From NCBI RefSeq assembly GCF_947242115.1, contig NC_074719.1, positions 43,176,849-43,240,848 of the forward strand: DNA of 64,000 nt. Reading direction: 5' to 3'. The position numbers and the translations under genes were made by a program. The notes beneath the pieces were generated by a model. It saw only the letters and a list, made by a program, of their open reading frames with translations. It had not been told where the DNA came from and made no database searches. Shown one piece after another: positions 11,601 through 30,689 of this stretch. Positions within the stretch are counted from its first letter, which is position 1. Every line of letters starts with the position of its first letter. Source of the DNA: Biomphalaria glabrata (Eukaryota; Mollusca; Gastropoda; Planorbidae).

Positions 11601-14600
11601 CAGGGCTATGAAACTCTGGGTTGTGTTTAAGTTGTACGGAGTCAAGGGACTGCAGCAGAAGATAAGAGAGGTAACCTTCTCTAAATGAAGTATTCTCTGA
11701 GTTACTCTTCTTTTAAAATGTCTTTCTCTACTTTACCTCTTTAAGACGTGAAGTCGTGGCTAGGTGTAGTAGAGTGTCTGATAGTGAACTATTTTACCTT
11801 TGTTTTTATTTAGCTCGTAGGGCATTCCAAACTAAAGGAAAAGGGGGTATTTAACTATATTTGTTGAACGTATATCTGCATAAGAATGACTAATGTGGCT
11901 ATGTGTTCTATGAAAAAAAAAGTGAAGTTCCCTTATGGTATAAACAAAGTGGGTCTGATTGTGCTGCTAATATTGCACACCAGGGCATCTCAGTCCATGG
12001 CCTGCAGTATGGATTAAGGTAAAAGGTTATCAAGTGTTACTATTAGGGCCGGATTTAAAGGAGGGCAGGCGGTACTACAGCCCCGGGGGCTCCACAAGAA
12101 AGGGACCGCCAGAAAAGGGTTAAAATATATCCGAATTTTGACGGTTCAAAAAAGTTGTATTTTTTTCCTAACATTTATTTCGCGTGTTTAAGACTGGCAA
12201 GTATGTCCTGGTTAAGAAGTGTCGCTTGTGGCATGCTTTGTAATAAGAAAATACAGCTTCGAATTTACGCCAGTGCATCTACCGAAGGCCTTACACTCCA
12301 CACACTCAAAAATATACACTTTTTAAAACCTAATGATGCATATTAAATATTTTTTAAACAGGAGAGTGAGATTAAATGTATAAGAGCTCTGTGTCTTTCT
12401 TCTAACATATAGCCTGCTTTAAATATAAGTATGTTCACTCATAGGTGTGTCTTTATTAAATCTTTCGAAAATATGTATGGGTCCCCACAAAAATCCTGCT
12501 TCGGGGGCCTCCACATATTTAAATCCGGCCCTTATCCACATTACAATAGATGATATCATTGAGTATTCTCTACTAAAGTAGGTATGACCGGCGGACAATG
12601 GTTATACTTTCCCTGGATGTGGCTAAATATGTAGTTACAGCTGGGGCTGCGTAGCCACAAAAAATACTGCACTCCTCATTAATCTTCGGACACGCCTTAT
12701 TATTATTATTAAGTAGGTATGTTTATTATCCATAATTACATTAGTGGATATGACTTCATGATCCAGTCGTTAGAACAGTGGGCGCGAATCGAATTATCCA
12801 GTCTTACAAATGTGGATATGACTGTGTTATCCAGACTAACAATCGTGGATGTGTCTATGTTATCCAGGATGTCAGACGAGCCAAGGAGCTTGAAAAACTG
12901 ATTGGCGAGGACCACAGATTTGAGATCCTCGGAGACGTCATGTTTGGAGTCGTCCCTTTTCGCTGCAAAGTCAGTACTTAGAACAAAAACTTTAAATACT
13001 ACAGTAGCTGTAGCAGCATTTAAACGTTTTGTAACCTTTCGCATTTATATTTCTTTAACCTAGAGTTTTATTACAAAACTTATATCAACTCCCTCTGTCT
13101 GTCTGGTAAAACAAGTGTGCTAACTTATAATCTTATTTCTCCCAAACCAATTCTCGGATCAAGCTGAAACTTTGCACAATTATTCATTGACATAGACAAG
13201 ACATGAATCAATAATAAAAAAAGTAACCAATTAGACAATTATATATTAGTAACTTATTATTTCCTTTAAGAACAACAATGGAAACTAATACTTCAGTATC
13301 CACAGATCTGGCTAAATTGTTTGGGTTGAGTCCCCTTCAATAATTGTTAACGCTATTTCTCCCTCACGCATTCTCCTATCAAGTTGATACTTTAAACAAT
13401 TATTTATTGTACCTATCAAAACATGAATCAATCAACAAAAATACTCAATTAGTCGGTTAGTTATTGGTAATTAATTATTTTGTTTGATATCGAATAATGG
13501 AAATAGCTTCTACATTTTATCTTATGTTATATTATACAGACGTTACTTCAAAAAAAAAGAAGATAATTACGTCATACGCTACGCGTCATTCATTTAGTCA
13601 TGCATGTTAACCAATAACTTAAATTCTGACAAGTCACTGGTTTTCCTATGTCAGCGATGGTCTTATGTCCTCAGCAATTTTTGAGGAATTTTTCACTTCA
13701 AATAAATGACTAACTATTGAGTGACATTGCGTTTGTTCTTCCTACTCAGCGCCCAGATAACAATGACATCAACTTTGAGATCTTGAAGCAGATCAACAAG
13801 TCAGCGGTCATCAAGATGACCGGGGCCAGGATCGGCTACAAATTCTGGCTGAGGTTCGTCATTTCCGGCCGCTACACGGACTCGGAGGATGTGAAGTTTT
13901 CGTGGGACATGATCCGACGTACGACCAACAAGGTTTGTGATCCACTCCCGAAAAGTGAGGCCCTAACTATGACCCGCGGGCGAATTCCGGGTCGTGACAT
14001 GATACCATCCAGCCTTTCGATACTTTCGCACTCAGTACAGGAGAATGAAGCCGCAAAGACTCGATTCCATGGACTCCCAAGTTTTTTTGTTTGAGGCAAT
14101 GCGGACCCTAACACATATCTTAAGGGCACCCCTGAGTCTACCCAACTCTAATGGGCACCTGACTTTAGTAAGGGAAAGTAAAGACGTTTTGTCGTTGTAC
14201 TGGCCACATGACACCCTGGTCCTTAACTGTTGGCCATAGAAACAGATGACCTTAACATCATCTGTCCCATGGATCGCATGATCTGAAAAGGAACATTTTT
14301 AAAAATACTTTTATAGCTCCTGCCTGTAATAACTTCCAAAAGAGGCCCAATCTCCGTTGTAAAATGTTTGTTTTACATGTTTCAGATGTTCTTTCAGAGT
14401 TGAAGATAATTTACATCCTAGTCCAAACCTCCAGCAGAACGACGGGGGATGGCAGCTGGCAGGCTATGAACCCGGGACCATCGAGAAGTCCGAACGACAG
14501 TCTAGCGCGCATACAGCATGACCAGGCAGCCATCCGTTGCGCACATGTGGTGGGAGGGGGTTATAACTCTACGTTACACACTAAGTCTAGTTCTACCTCT

Positions 14601-16747
14601 ACGTTACACACTAAGTCTAGTTCTACCTCTACACTACACACTAAGTCTAGTTCTACCTTAACGTTACACACTAAGTCTAGTTCTACCTCTATGTTACACA
14701 CTAAGTCTAGTTCTACCTCTACGCTACACACTAAGTCTAGTTCTACCTTAACGTTACACACTAAGTCTAGTTCTACCTTAACGTAACACACTAAGTCTAG
14801 TTCTACCTCTACACTACACACTAAGTCTAGTTCTACCTTAACGTTACACACTAAGTCTAGTTCTATCTTAACGTTACACACTAAGTCTAGTTCTACCTCT
14901 ACGCTACACATTAAGTCTAGTTCTACCTCTACGCTACACACTAAGTCTAGTTCTACCTCTACGTTACACACTAAGTCTAGTTCTACCTCTACGTTACACA
15001 CTAAGTCTAGTTCTACCTCTACGCTACACACTAAGTCTAGTTCTACCTCTACACTACACACTAAGTCTAGTTCTACCTCTACACTACACACTAAGTCTAG
15101 TTCTACCTCTACACTACACACTAAGTCTAGTTCTACCTCTACACTACACACTAAGTCTAGTTCTACCTCTACACTACACACTAAGTCTAGTTCTACCTCT
15201 ACACTACACACTAAGTCTAGTTCTACCTCTACACTACACACTAAGTCTAGTTCTACCTCTACACTACACACTAAGTCTAGTTCTACCTTTAAGCTACACA
15301 CTAAGTCTAGTTCTACCTCTACACTACACACTAAGTCTAGTTCTACCTCTACACTACACACTAAGTCTAGTTCTACCTCTACACTACACACTTAGTCTAG
15401 TTCTACCTCTACACTACACACTAAGTCTAGTTCTACTTCTACACTACACACTAAGTCTAGTTCTACCTCTACGTTACACACTAAGTCTAGTTCTACCTCT
15501 ACACTACACACTAAGTCTAGTTCTACCTCTACACTACACACAAAGTCTAGTTCTACCTCTACGCTACACACTAAGTCTAGTTCTACCTCTACGTTACACA
15601 CTAAGTCTAGTTCTACCTCTACACTACACACTAAGTCTAGTTCTACCTCTACACTACACACAAAGTCTAGTTCTACCTCTACGCTACACACTAAGTCTAG
15701 TTCTACCTCTACGTTACACACTAAGTCTAGTTCTACCTCTACACTACACACTAAGTCTAGTTTTACCTCTACGTTACACACTAAGTCTAGTTCTACCTCT
15801 ACGTTACACACTAAGTCTAGTTCTACCTCTACGTTACACACTAAGTCTAGTTCTACCTCTACACTACACACTAAGTCTAGTTCTACCTCTACGTTACACA
15901 CTAAGTCTAGTTCTACCTCTACACTACACACTAAGTCTAGTTCTACCTCTACGTTACACACTAAGTCTAGTTCTACCTCTACGTTACACACTAAGTCTAG
16001 TTCTACCTCTACGTTACACACTAAGTCTAGTTCTTAGGTTCTCCTGTCCGTTCTGTCCAATCCACTTCTCAGAAACCTCTCCACACAGAACCAACAACTC
16101 ATAACTCAGAGTTGTTCCCGGTCCACATTGACAGCCTTCTAAATGTTACCAGGTAGAACGAGGAACGCCTCTTTCTCTTGTTCCAGAGCACTAGACTCTA
16201 TAGTTCCCTTCATCTCACTTTAAGCCCACGGAAGCTTCTCTTTCGGCCCAATTCTGAACTTCTGAACGGTACGCCGATGCACACCATAGACACCAGTACA
16301 GGGGCAGAGCTTTCTCTGTAACGAGTGTACTTACATCCAAAGCATTTTTTACATCCTAGTCCAAACCTCCCGCAGAACGACGGGGGATGGCAGCTGTCAG
16401 GCTAACAACCCGGGACCATCGAGAAGTACGAACGACAGTCCATCGCGCATACAGCATGACCAGGCAGCCATTCGATACAATAGACAAAAGCATAAATCGA
16501 GATTGTTTTAGGTCTTTAATTAAGTCTGTAATTTAATAATACAAGCTTTAATTAAATTTTATACTTACCTGGTTGCATATTGCAGGTGATCGCCGATTAC
16601 ACGGAGCGCCAGCACAATGAGGACAGGTGCGGGATGCCCAACTACAAGCACGTGATTATGATAGGCAAGGAGGAACGAATGGACGGGGACGAGAAAGAGG
16701 AAGAAGTGGAAACTCACAGTCGGCGGATCGATTCCTTCATCCAGTAA
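472..16747 (+). CDS. Aromatic-L-amino-acid/histidine decarboxylase-like protein, C-terminal 388 residues (5' end outside window)
   Basis: Group II PLP-dependent decarboxylase, a cytosolic enzyme family that makes biogenic amines from amino acids. Exons read from the sequence: 472-606, 2095-2238, 3344-3410, 3795-3898, 7168-7235, 8755-8857, 11572-11670, 12868-12969, 13750-13932 and 16586-16747 (stop TAA). All have AG/GT borders and matching phases. The pieces align in order with human DDC/HDC: SLERVCEIAGVRLK, IATVGTIAST, WFHIESGYAGSSFIC, YADSFSMSAHKWMPVHMDC, MADYRGWSLPMTRRFRAMKLW, KLYGVKGLQ and KFWLRFVISGR. The Schiff-base lysine is in AHKW (codon 7198-7200). The residue equal to human DDC Asp271, which binds the PLP ring nitrogen, is Glu here (codon 3833-3835), and the motif is ESG rather than DAA. 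The C-terminal tail is acidic (DGDEKEEEVE). The first about 150 residues lie left of position 1. The substrate cannot be told, and a divergent paralogue is likely. Intron lengths are inflated by minisatellites. Confidence 0.93.
770..1187 (-). mobile_element. LINE fragment, RTE-like reverse transcriptase C-terminal region
   Basis: The reverse strand encodes ECWTLTAELERRIPTM, GLRCYRRILGI, then GHITSSSGFAKTFLQGTV. This is the familiar segment downstream of the reverse transcriptase in RTE-type non-LTR retrotransposons (WTLTADLERRI, RCYRRLLGI, GHVTRSSGLAKTILQGTV). It lies inside the first visible decarboxylase intron. It is 5'-truncated, and the 36-bp minisatellite abuts it directly on the upstream side. 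Confidence 0.75.
1195..1897. repeat. 36-bp minisatellite (about 19 units)
   Basis: The unit begins CTGACTGTCTTTATTAGC and continues ACTGTCTTTACGTCGCCT, 36 bp in all. Main variants are TTCACCT for GTCGCCT and GTGTTT for GTCTTT. Degenerate half-units continue to about 1960. Because 36 is a multiple of three, both strands stay open and look like a 12-residue repeat protein, but the array sits in an intron (607-2094), so it is not read as coding. Confidence 0.95.
2314..2523 (-). mobile_element. tRNA-derived SINE, family A
   Basis: Read on the - strand it has the family A order: a tRNA-like head (TGGCAGAGTGGTAAAACGG here), a GGCGCC segment, TGGCCACATGACACCCTCG-like body, GATGACCTTTACATCATCTG and a 3' end CTGAAAGGGGAACTT. 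The B-box region is decayed. It lies in the decarboxylase intron between exons 2 and 3. Confidence 0.75.
2583..2628. repeat. GA dinucleotide microsatellite
   Basis: An almost pure GA run with one AAAG interruption. Confidence 0.95.
2664..2790 (-). mobile_element. Degenerate SINE, family B
   Basis: It shares ATCCTAGnCCnAACCTCC and a decayed B-box (GGTTCGAACTCGAAC) with the family B copies at 14388 and 16340. Strongly diverged. Confidence 0.4.
2850..3015 (+). repeat. Dispersed repeat starting TATATATAATTCTCTTC
   Basis: It contains TATATATAATTCTCTTC, then AATGGAAAGATCACTCTTTT and GCGGACGGAC. Related blocks occur at 42760-42850 (reverse) and 63080-63410. The AT-rich start and the G-run tail resemble mollusc Helitron-like elements, but no Rep/helicase coding is present and the class is uncertain. 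Confidence 0.45.
3598..3735 (+). repeat. Copy 1 of a duplicated intron segment (upstream of exon 4)
   Basis: Intron sequence from TTTATTAATACGGAAAG through GAACTAAACAAGT to AACTAAATGTTAATG. It recurs at 5932-6067 on the far side of the 41-bp minisatellite, with clear but imperfect identity. The pair records an old tandem duplication around exon 4. Confidence 0.85.
3899..5935 (+). repeat. About 41-bp minisatellite carrying donor- and acceptor-like sites (about 49 units)
   Basis: Each unit reads GTTTATAGAT, GTAAGATGATAGGATCT, then an A and T run ending in CTAG. The first partial unit is the real exon 4 donor: the exon ends GGGATAGAT and the intron begins GTAAGATGATAGGATCT. Every unit therefore repeats AGAT/GTAAGA (donor-like) and a poly-T tract plus CTAG (acceptor-like). 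Unit length varies by a few bases in the T run. Variants include GACGAT, GATTAT and GATAGAAT. Longer blocks recur about 433 bp apart and about 193 bp apart, so amplification also worked on groups of units. Confidence 0.95.
5932..6092 (+). repeat. Copy 2 of duplicated intron segment, lacking exon 4
   Basis: It matches 3598-3735 (TTTATTAATACTGAAAG, GAACTAAACAAGTTCC, AACTAAATATTAATG). It then joins directly to AGTAAGATGATAGGATCTGGG, the sequence that follows exon 4 in copy 1. The 104-bp exon and about 60 bp before it are absent from this copy. Confidence 0.85.
6095..6226 (+). mobile_element. LINE 3' end fragment (family with YGNLS-type protein)
   Basis: ATTTCCGTAAGGATCAATAA matches the 3' untranslated end of the LINE at 35336-35930, where the reverse strand carries TTTCCTTACGGATAATAA. 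No coding remains. Confidence 0.5.
6640..6840 (-). repeat. Dispersed repeat, GGATCAAGTTGAAACTTTGC family
   Basis: A reversed, diverged copy of a family whose + orientation runs CTGTCTGTCTG, TTCTCGGATCAAGTTGAAAC, TTTGCACAATTATTCATTG, CATGAATCAATAAA. Seen here as TTCTACTTGATCTGTGAATGG followed by CCAGACAGACAGAG. Confidence 0.6.
7396..7765 (+). mobile_element. LINE 3' end, family with C2H2-type tail
   Basis: Broken frames encode the end of a reverse-transcriptase protein (MGDECMPKAIFFGLLKGGRR) and a zinc-finger-like tail (CMKCGKICRSQLGLCSHV). The 3' end carries the family hairpin ATCTTCGGAATCGAAG. It lies in the decarboxylase intron after exon 5 and is 5'-truncated and frameshifted. Confidence 0.75.
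8080..8292 (+). mobile_element. LINE 3' end with TTATC tail
   Basis: It ends AACCAATAAGATTATCTTATC followed by tandem TTATC. The reversed LINE at 56880-57325 has the same end (GATAAGATAATTTTATTGG), so both are 3' ends of one family. Confidence 0.55.
8293..8600 (-). mobile_element. LINE 3' end, C2H2-tail family
   Basis: On the - strand it reads GTGGCAAAATATGTAGG, AGCTGGGGCTGCGTAGCC and GATCTTCGGAGAAACC. These match the copies at 31890-32215 and 55985-56270. Its 3' end meets the 3' end of the preceding LINE tail. Confidence 0.65.
8926..9629. mobile_element. hAT-type non-autonomous element, CAGTGATGCCCAACC family
   Basis: Left end CTGTGATGCCTAACC and right end TTTTGGCCATCAGTG are imperfect inverted repeats of the family termini. 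The internal sequence (AAGTGAGGGCCCTAACGTATG, CGGATGGAACCACGTC) matches the copies at 10009 and 16874. The target-site duplication is not clear, which fits the oldest of the four copies. Confidence 0.75.
10009..10720. mobile_element. hAT-type non-autonomous element, CAGTGATGCCCAACC family
   Basis: Flanked by a perfect 8-bp duplication ATCTAGAT (10001-10008 and 10721-10728). Terminal inverted repeats are CAACGATGCCCAACC and TTTTGGGCATCACTG. No transposase coding is present. It lies in the decarboxylase intron after exon 6. Confidence 0.9.
11056..11253. mobile_element. Short hAT element, CAGCGGTTCTCAACC family
   Basis: A 198-bp element with ends CAGCGGTTCTCAACC and GATGAGAATCCCTG, flanked by a perfect 8-bp duplication ACTTAGAT (11048-11055, 11254-11261). 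A second copy lies at 41547-41745. Confidence 0.92.
12045..12532. mobile_element. Short inverted-repeat DNA element, AGGGCCGGATTTAAA family
   Basis: Begins AGGGCCGGATTTAAA and ends TTTAAATCCGGCCCT, a 15-bp perfect inverted repeat about 490 bp apart. No clear target-site duplication and no coding sequence. Related ends occur near 57984 and 36388. Confidence 0.8.
12585..12712 (+). mobile_element. LINE 3' end fragment, C2H2-tail family
   Basis: CTGGATGTGGCTAAATATG, AGCTGGGGCTGCGTAGCC, CTCATTAATCTTCGG and a TTATTATTATTA tail. Same family as 31890-32215. Confidence 0.7.
13071..13680 (+). repeat. Dispersed repeat, GGATCAAGTTGAAACTTTGC family (long copy)
   Basis: It holds ATATCAACTCCCTCTGTCTG, TTCTCGGATCAAGCTGAAAC, TTTGCACAATTATTCATTG, a second partial unit at 13355-13500, and the tail CAGACGTTACTTCAAAAAAA, TACGTCATACGC, GTCATGCATGTTAACCAATA. 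The tail module also appears alone at 33600-33700 and, reversed, at 36960-37075 and 59515-59620. It fills much of the intron before exon 9. Confidence 0.75.
14120..14302 (+). mobile_element. SINE family A, 3' part
   Basis: GGGCACCCCTGAGTCTACCC, CAACTCTAATGGGCACCTGA, TGGCCACATGACACCCTGG, ACATCATCTGTCCCATGG and CTGAAAAGGAACATTTTT are family A body and 3' end. The tRNA-like head is missing. Confidence 0.75.
14388..14545 (-). mobile_element. SINE family B (left flank of 30-bp minisatellite)
   Basis: Reversed tRNA-derived SINE: on the - strand GGCTGCCTGGTCATGCTGTA, GATGGTCCCGGGTTCATAGC (B-box like), GCCATCCCCCGTCGTTCTGC and a 3' end with TTCAACTCTGAAAGAAC. A near-identical copy in the same orientation lies at 16340-16475, beyond the minisatellite. 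Confidence 0.8.
14567..16034. repeat. 30-bp minisatellite (about 49 units)
   Basis: The unit starts CACTAAGTCTAGTTCTACC and ends TCTACGTTACA, 30 bp with almost no length change, so it stays in register for about 1.47 kb. Variants are ACACTACA, ACGCTACA, ACCTTAACG and CACAAAG. The 30-bp period keeps several frames open on both strands (TLHTKSSST on +, CSVEVELDLV on -). It lies in the last decarboxylase intron, so these frames are not taken as genes. Confidence 0.97.
16340..16475 (-). mobile_element. SINE family B (right flank of 30-bp minisatellite)
   Basis: It shares TTTACATCCTAGTCCAAACC, CGCAGAACGACGGGGGATGG, ACCCGGGACCATCGAGAAGT and ACAGCATGACCAGGCAGCCA with 14388-14545, same orientation. 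Confidence 0.8.
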
Positions 16748-16865
16748 TGTCACAGCTGTTAAGCGCCATATGAGACAGCCATTTAAACTCCTTGTTATTT
16801 TAAAGCTTCATCTAACCACAAATTAGATTTATACGCATTGTATGACATTACATTCGTATTTTATA
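16748..16865 (+). other. Probable 3' UTR start of decarboxylase-like gene
   Basis: Sequence directly after the TAA at 16745-16747. No AATAAA is seen before the hAT element that begins at 16874, so the poly(A) site is not located. Confidence 0.3.
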
Positions 16866-16873
16866 GGTTAGTT

Positions 16874-17495
16874 CAGTGATGCCCAACCTAATTCGGCCCG
16901 CGGGCCTTTATAATTTCCTACACTCGTCTCGCGGGCCACATGAACGAAAAGTTATAAAATGAAATTAAATTGTTCTGAAACTATTTTGGTAGAAACCTAT
17001 GGATTTAATACTTAATTAATAGTTTACTTGACAATTATATATTTTTTTACGCGATAGACACTATCATTATCTCTCTACTTAAATGTGAGCAACACCGGCT
17101 CATGTTGTGGTCTCTTTTTGATAAATATTTCCATGGATCCTCAAATATCTAAGCGTAGTTTAACAATCTTTTATTCGCGGCTCAAACCAAGAATGCCACC
17201 GTATTAATTTTATAAAGTGGTTTTTATGTTGTTGTTTTATCAAACAGCCACACTTTCTTTATAAAATAAATATGTTGGCTTATTATCATGTTCAAAAACA
17301 CACACATGTTAAAGATCACGATACCAATCCATCAGAGAAAAAGTGAGGGCCCAAACGTAGGTAAAGATACATTTTTTCAACTTTTTTTTTGTTTGGAAGG
17401 TAAATTTCTACACTTAGTGCCGACGTTGCGGCGGGCCGGATGGAACCACGTCGCGGGCCGAATATGGCCCGCGGGCCGTAGTTTGAGCATCACTG
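16874..17495. mobile_element. hAT-type non-autonomous element, CAGTGATGCCCAACC family
   Basis: Perfect 8-bp duplication GGTTAGTT (16866-16873, 17496-17503). Ends CAGTGATGCCCAACC and GTTTGAGCATCACTG. Sub-terminal GGCCCGCGGGCC is present at both ends. Confidence 0.93.
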
Positions 17496-17575
17496 GGTTA
17501 GTTAAATACGACGGAAACTAAATAGTCTAAATCAAGATAGGATCACCGAATTTTAGAAAAAAGTTATATAGGTCT

Positions 17576-17985
17576 CAACTCTGACATGGGACGTCGCAAC
17601 CTGTGGGCAGTGGAAACCAATAGCTCGTTACAGACCTGTGACGTGGAAACGAGGTGCTGGTCTCCACTGCACACAGGATGTGACGTTGCAGGTCAGTGTT
17701 CAGGCCTTCTGTGACGATTGGTCTCGAGCTGGTTCAGCTCTCTAGTCACCAAAACATACAACGTATTCCTGAATTGTGGCGACGCTAAAGAAGAAAACAA
17801 GTGACACCATGAATAAAAAAAAAAGGGAGGTGGCGGCTATAGACGGTCAATGTCGGGTGATACTTAGGCCATTCGTTAAAGAAGGCCTCAACACTGACCT
17901 GTGACCTGGCAACGAGCTATTGGTCTAAACTGCCCACAGGTTATGACGTCGCAGGTCAGTGGTGAGGTCTTCTATAACGTAGGGT
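17576..17985. repeat. Imperfect inverted repeat with a third internal copy
   Basis: The left arm (about 17576-17650: CGTCGCAACCTGTGGGCAGT, ACCAATAGCTCGTT) is the reverse complement, imperfectly, of the right arm (about 17886-17967: AACGAGCTATTGGTCTAAAC, TGCCCACAGGTTATGACGTC). A third copy (17646-17720) has the right-arm orientation. A short related piece lies at 29383-29460. Possibly a small foldback element. Confidence 0.65.
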
Positions 17986-18804
17986 CTCGGTAATACATGT
18001 GTGTTAAAGTAAACAAACGAAAGGGGATGGGAGGGTAAGGTGAAGGATTTGTGTCGTCACTTCCTACTACAGTCACGTGATATAGTTATTAATAACGTAA
18101 GAGTGAATGGTGTCGCGGCAAGAACGATAACTCTGTTCTCCATCGTCAGACAAGAGTTATCAGTCGTTCCATTTTTTTTTGTATTACTTGTTTAAAATCT
18201 AGGATAAGGAAACAAGTGCTGCATTAACCTGAGACTTAACAACATAAGGAGATACATATTCTTTCACCATTTTTCATAATAACACACACACGCACAAAGA
18301 ATGACACTCGTAATTTCCTAATTACGTCACTGTCTTAATTCGTCCACACCACCACCATTAGTAGCATCTAATTTTGAGTAGCTTCATTCTTTTCCTTATA
18401 TTTATTTTTCCATGGCCATTGCAAATTATTCATCACACTAAAAACTATTTTTTGTTAAATTATTCATCAAATTAAGACGAACATTTTAAAATACACATAG
18501 TACATAGAGCCCACTGGCTCACGCTAACTAGTGTTATTTCAATAACTCATTCAATCCTTCTAATCTTATGGCTTATCTATATTATCTCTCCCTGGAACGG
18601 CGAGTGCTATTAAAAAGAACAAAAAAACGCAAGGATTACTCAGTCAATCTCTACACCGTAAACATAAACACACGTGCCTCACGTGGGGCTGTTTCTGTTT
18701 CTACTTGTTATTCCAATGTATACATTTATATTTACATTTTACAAGTTTATAAAATAAATTATTTTTTTTTCAAATTCTCAAATAGTTTTCTTCATTTTCT
18801 TACA

Positions 18805-19140
18805 TTTTTTACAAAGTTTATATCAGCTCACTCTGTCTGTTTGTCTGTCTGTCTGCGCCAAATTTGGTACACGTTATTTCTTCCCCAATTATTCTCGGAT
18901 CAAGTTGAAACTTAACACAATTATTTCTTGTACCTGAAAAAAGAAGAATTGATAATAATCATTGTAAAAACAGACCTTCTTTTGAGATAACTTATATTTG
19001 TCGCTACTCAAGAGATTATTAAAACTTATCGTATATACAAAAACGTTATTTAAAAAAAGAAGATAATATCCTATGCATTTCATGTGTCAATTTCGAAAAA
19101 AAAAATTGTCAAAGAAATGCCTTCAGCTGTTACTTCGCAA
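18805..19140 (+). repeat. Dispersed repeat, GGATCAAGTTGAAACTTTGC family
   Basis: TATATCAGCTCACTCTGTCTG, TGTCTGTCTGTCTG, TTCTCGGATCAAGTTGAAAC, ACACAATTATTTCTTGTACC, then the AAGAAGATAAT tail module. Confidence 0.75.
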
Positions 19141-19682
19141 TAATTACGTACTTAAAGTAACTCCATTAACAGTAAACTGGTGTAATAGCTTGCATATATT
19201 TACGTTTAACTCTTTCTCTCCGTAATTATTTTCCTCCTTCCGATAGTATTATTCGTTTTGCTCATTACATTCACTCTCCTGTCTTGATTAAACTTCAATT
19301 ACTTTTTTCTTTGTTATCAGAAAATGTTATATTTGGTATTGAATTATAGGAGAATGCATTTTTTTTTTTACACAACACAAATTAAAGTTTATAAATCTAA
19401 AAATCAATTTAGTTTAATGGGAAAAGGGGGGGGGGGTGTCAAATCAACGCTGTCGTGGGCATCGTCAATTAGGAGAGAAAGTTAAATGCAAACAAGTATA
19501 GTGGGGATATGAATGATTGGAATTCAGTCCATGTTTTACAAGTATTTTTAGAGAAAAATTTTCAGAGCCTTCCAAGTTTCCTGAAGGGTCTATTTCTCTT
19601 CAAAAAAATGGCATCTTAAAAAGAGGTGACTACCAATGACAATACAGCTATTTATTGTTAAGTGTCTTACATTACTCAACTG

Positions 19683-19745
19683 TGTAGGATATAATAATAA
19701 AGCTTGTCTTCGAGTCTGAAGATTAATGAGGAATGCAGTCTTTGT
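19683..19745 (-). mobile_element. LINE 3' end, C2H2-tail family (very short)
   Basis: On the - strand: CATTCCTCATTAATCTTCAG, ACTCGAAGACAAGC, then TTATTATTATA. Only the terminal hairpin and tail remain. Confidence 0.55.
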
Positions 19746-19794
19746 AGGATATAGGATCCTTGATATTTCATATGTGTTTTTCATGTATATTGAA

Positions 19795-19960
19795 TGGCTG
19801 GTCGAGTGGTATGCGTTCTTGACCGTTGGTTGGTGGTATCGATGATCCCGGGTTCAAACCCTGCCCGCTGCCATCCACCGTGGTCCTGCTGCGGGTTAGA
19901 TCTAGCATGAAATTACCTTCAAAATCTGAAGAAATATTTGAGACATATAAAACAAACTAT
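19795..19960 (+). mobile_element. SINE family B
   Basis: tRNA-like head TGGTCGAGTGGTATGCG, B-box GGGTTCAAACCC, then GCTGCCATCCACCGTGGTCC and TACCTTCAAAATCTGAAG. Same family as 14388, 16340, 42597 and 59238. Confidence 0.75.
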
Positions 19961-20075
19961 ATTGATCATCATCATCATCAAACTCCATTTGAGTGAGGGC
20001 TTGAGAGGGTTAAATCCTCTCTTGCAAAAACCCTTGGGCAGAAACCCTGCTGTCTTGCGTAGTGCATACCATAGT
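19958..20075 (-). mobile_element. LINE 3' end with GAT tail
   Basis: On the - strand: TTTTTGCAAGAGAGGATTTA, AGCCCTCACTCAAATGGAG, TTTGATGATGATGATGAT. It is the same 3' end as the LINE at 21165-21640. Confidence 0.75.
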
Positions 20076-20169
20076 GATAGGTATATTTCACCATCTTCCG
20101 AATTCCTAGAATTTTATTTCCTCTTCAAAGAAATGGTAAGAGTCGAATACCAATAAATATATAAATATA

Positions 20170-20175
20170 TTTATT
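20170..20175 (-). promoter_or_regulatory. Probable poly(A) signal of the sulfotransferase gene
   Basis: AATAAA on the - strand, 20 bp past the TAA stop at 20198-20196. Confidence 0.55.
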
Positions 20176-20195
20176 TCTCTTTTTAGTGTCATACA

Positions 20196-30689
<10,494 letters not shown>

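Noticed and set aside
14364-16021. Long repeat proteins on both strands (TLHTKSSST, CSVEVELDLV)
   Set aside because: Frames kept open by the 30-bp period. Located in a decarboxylase intron.
14567-16034. CRISPR-like regular array
   Set aside because: Units are contiguous with no unique spacers, and the genome is animal.
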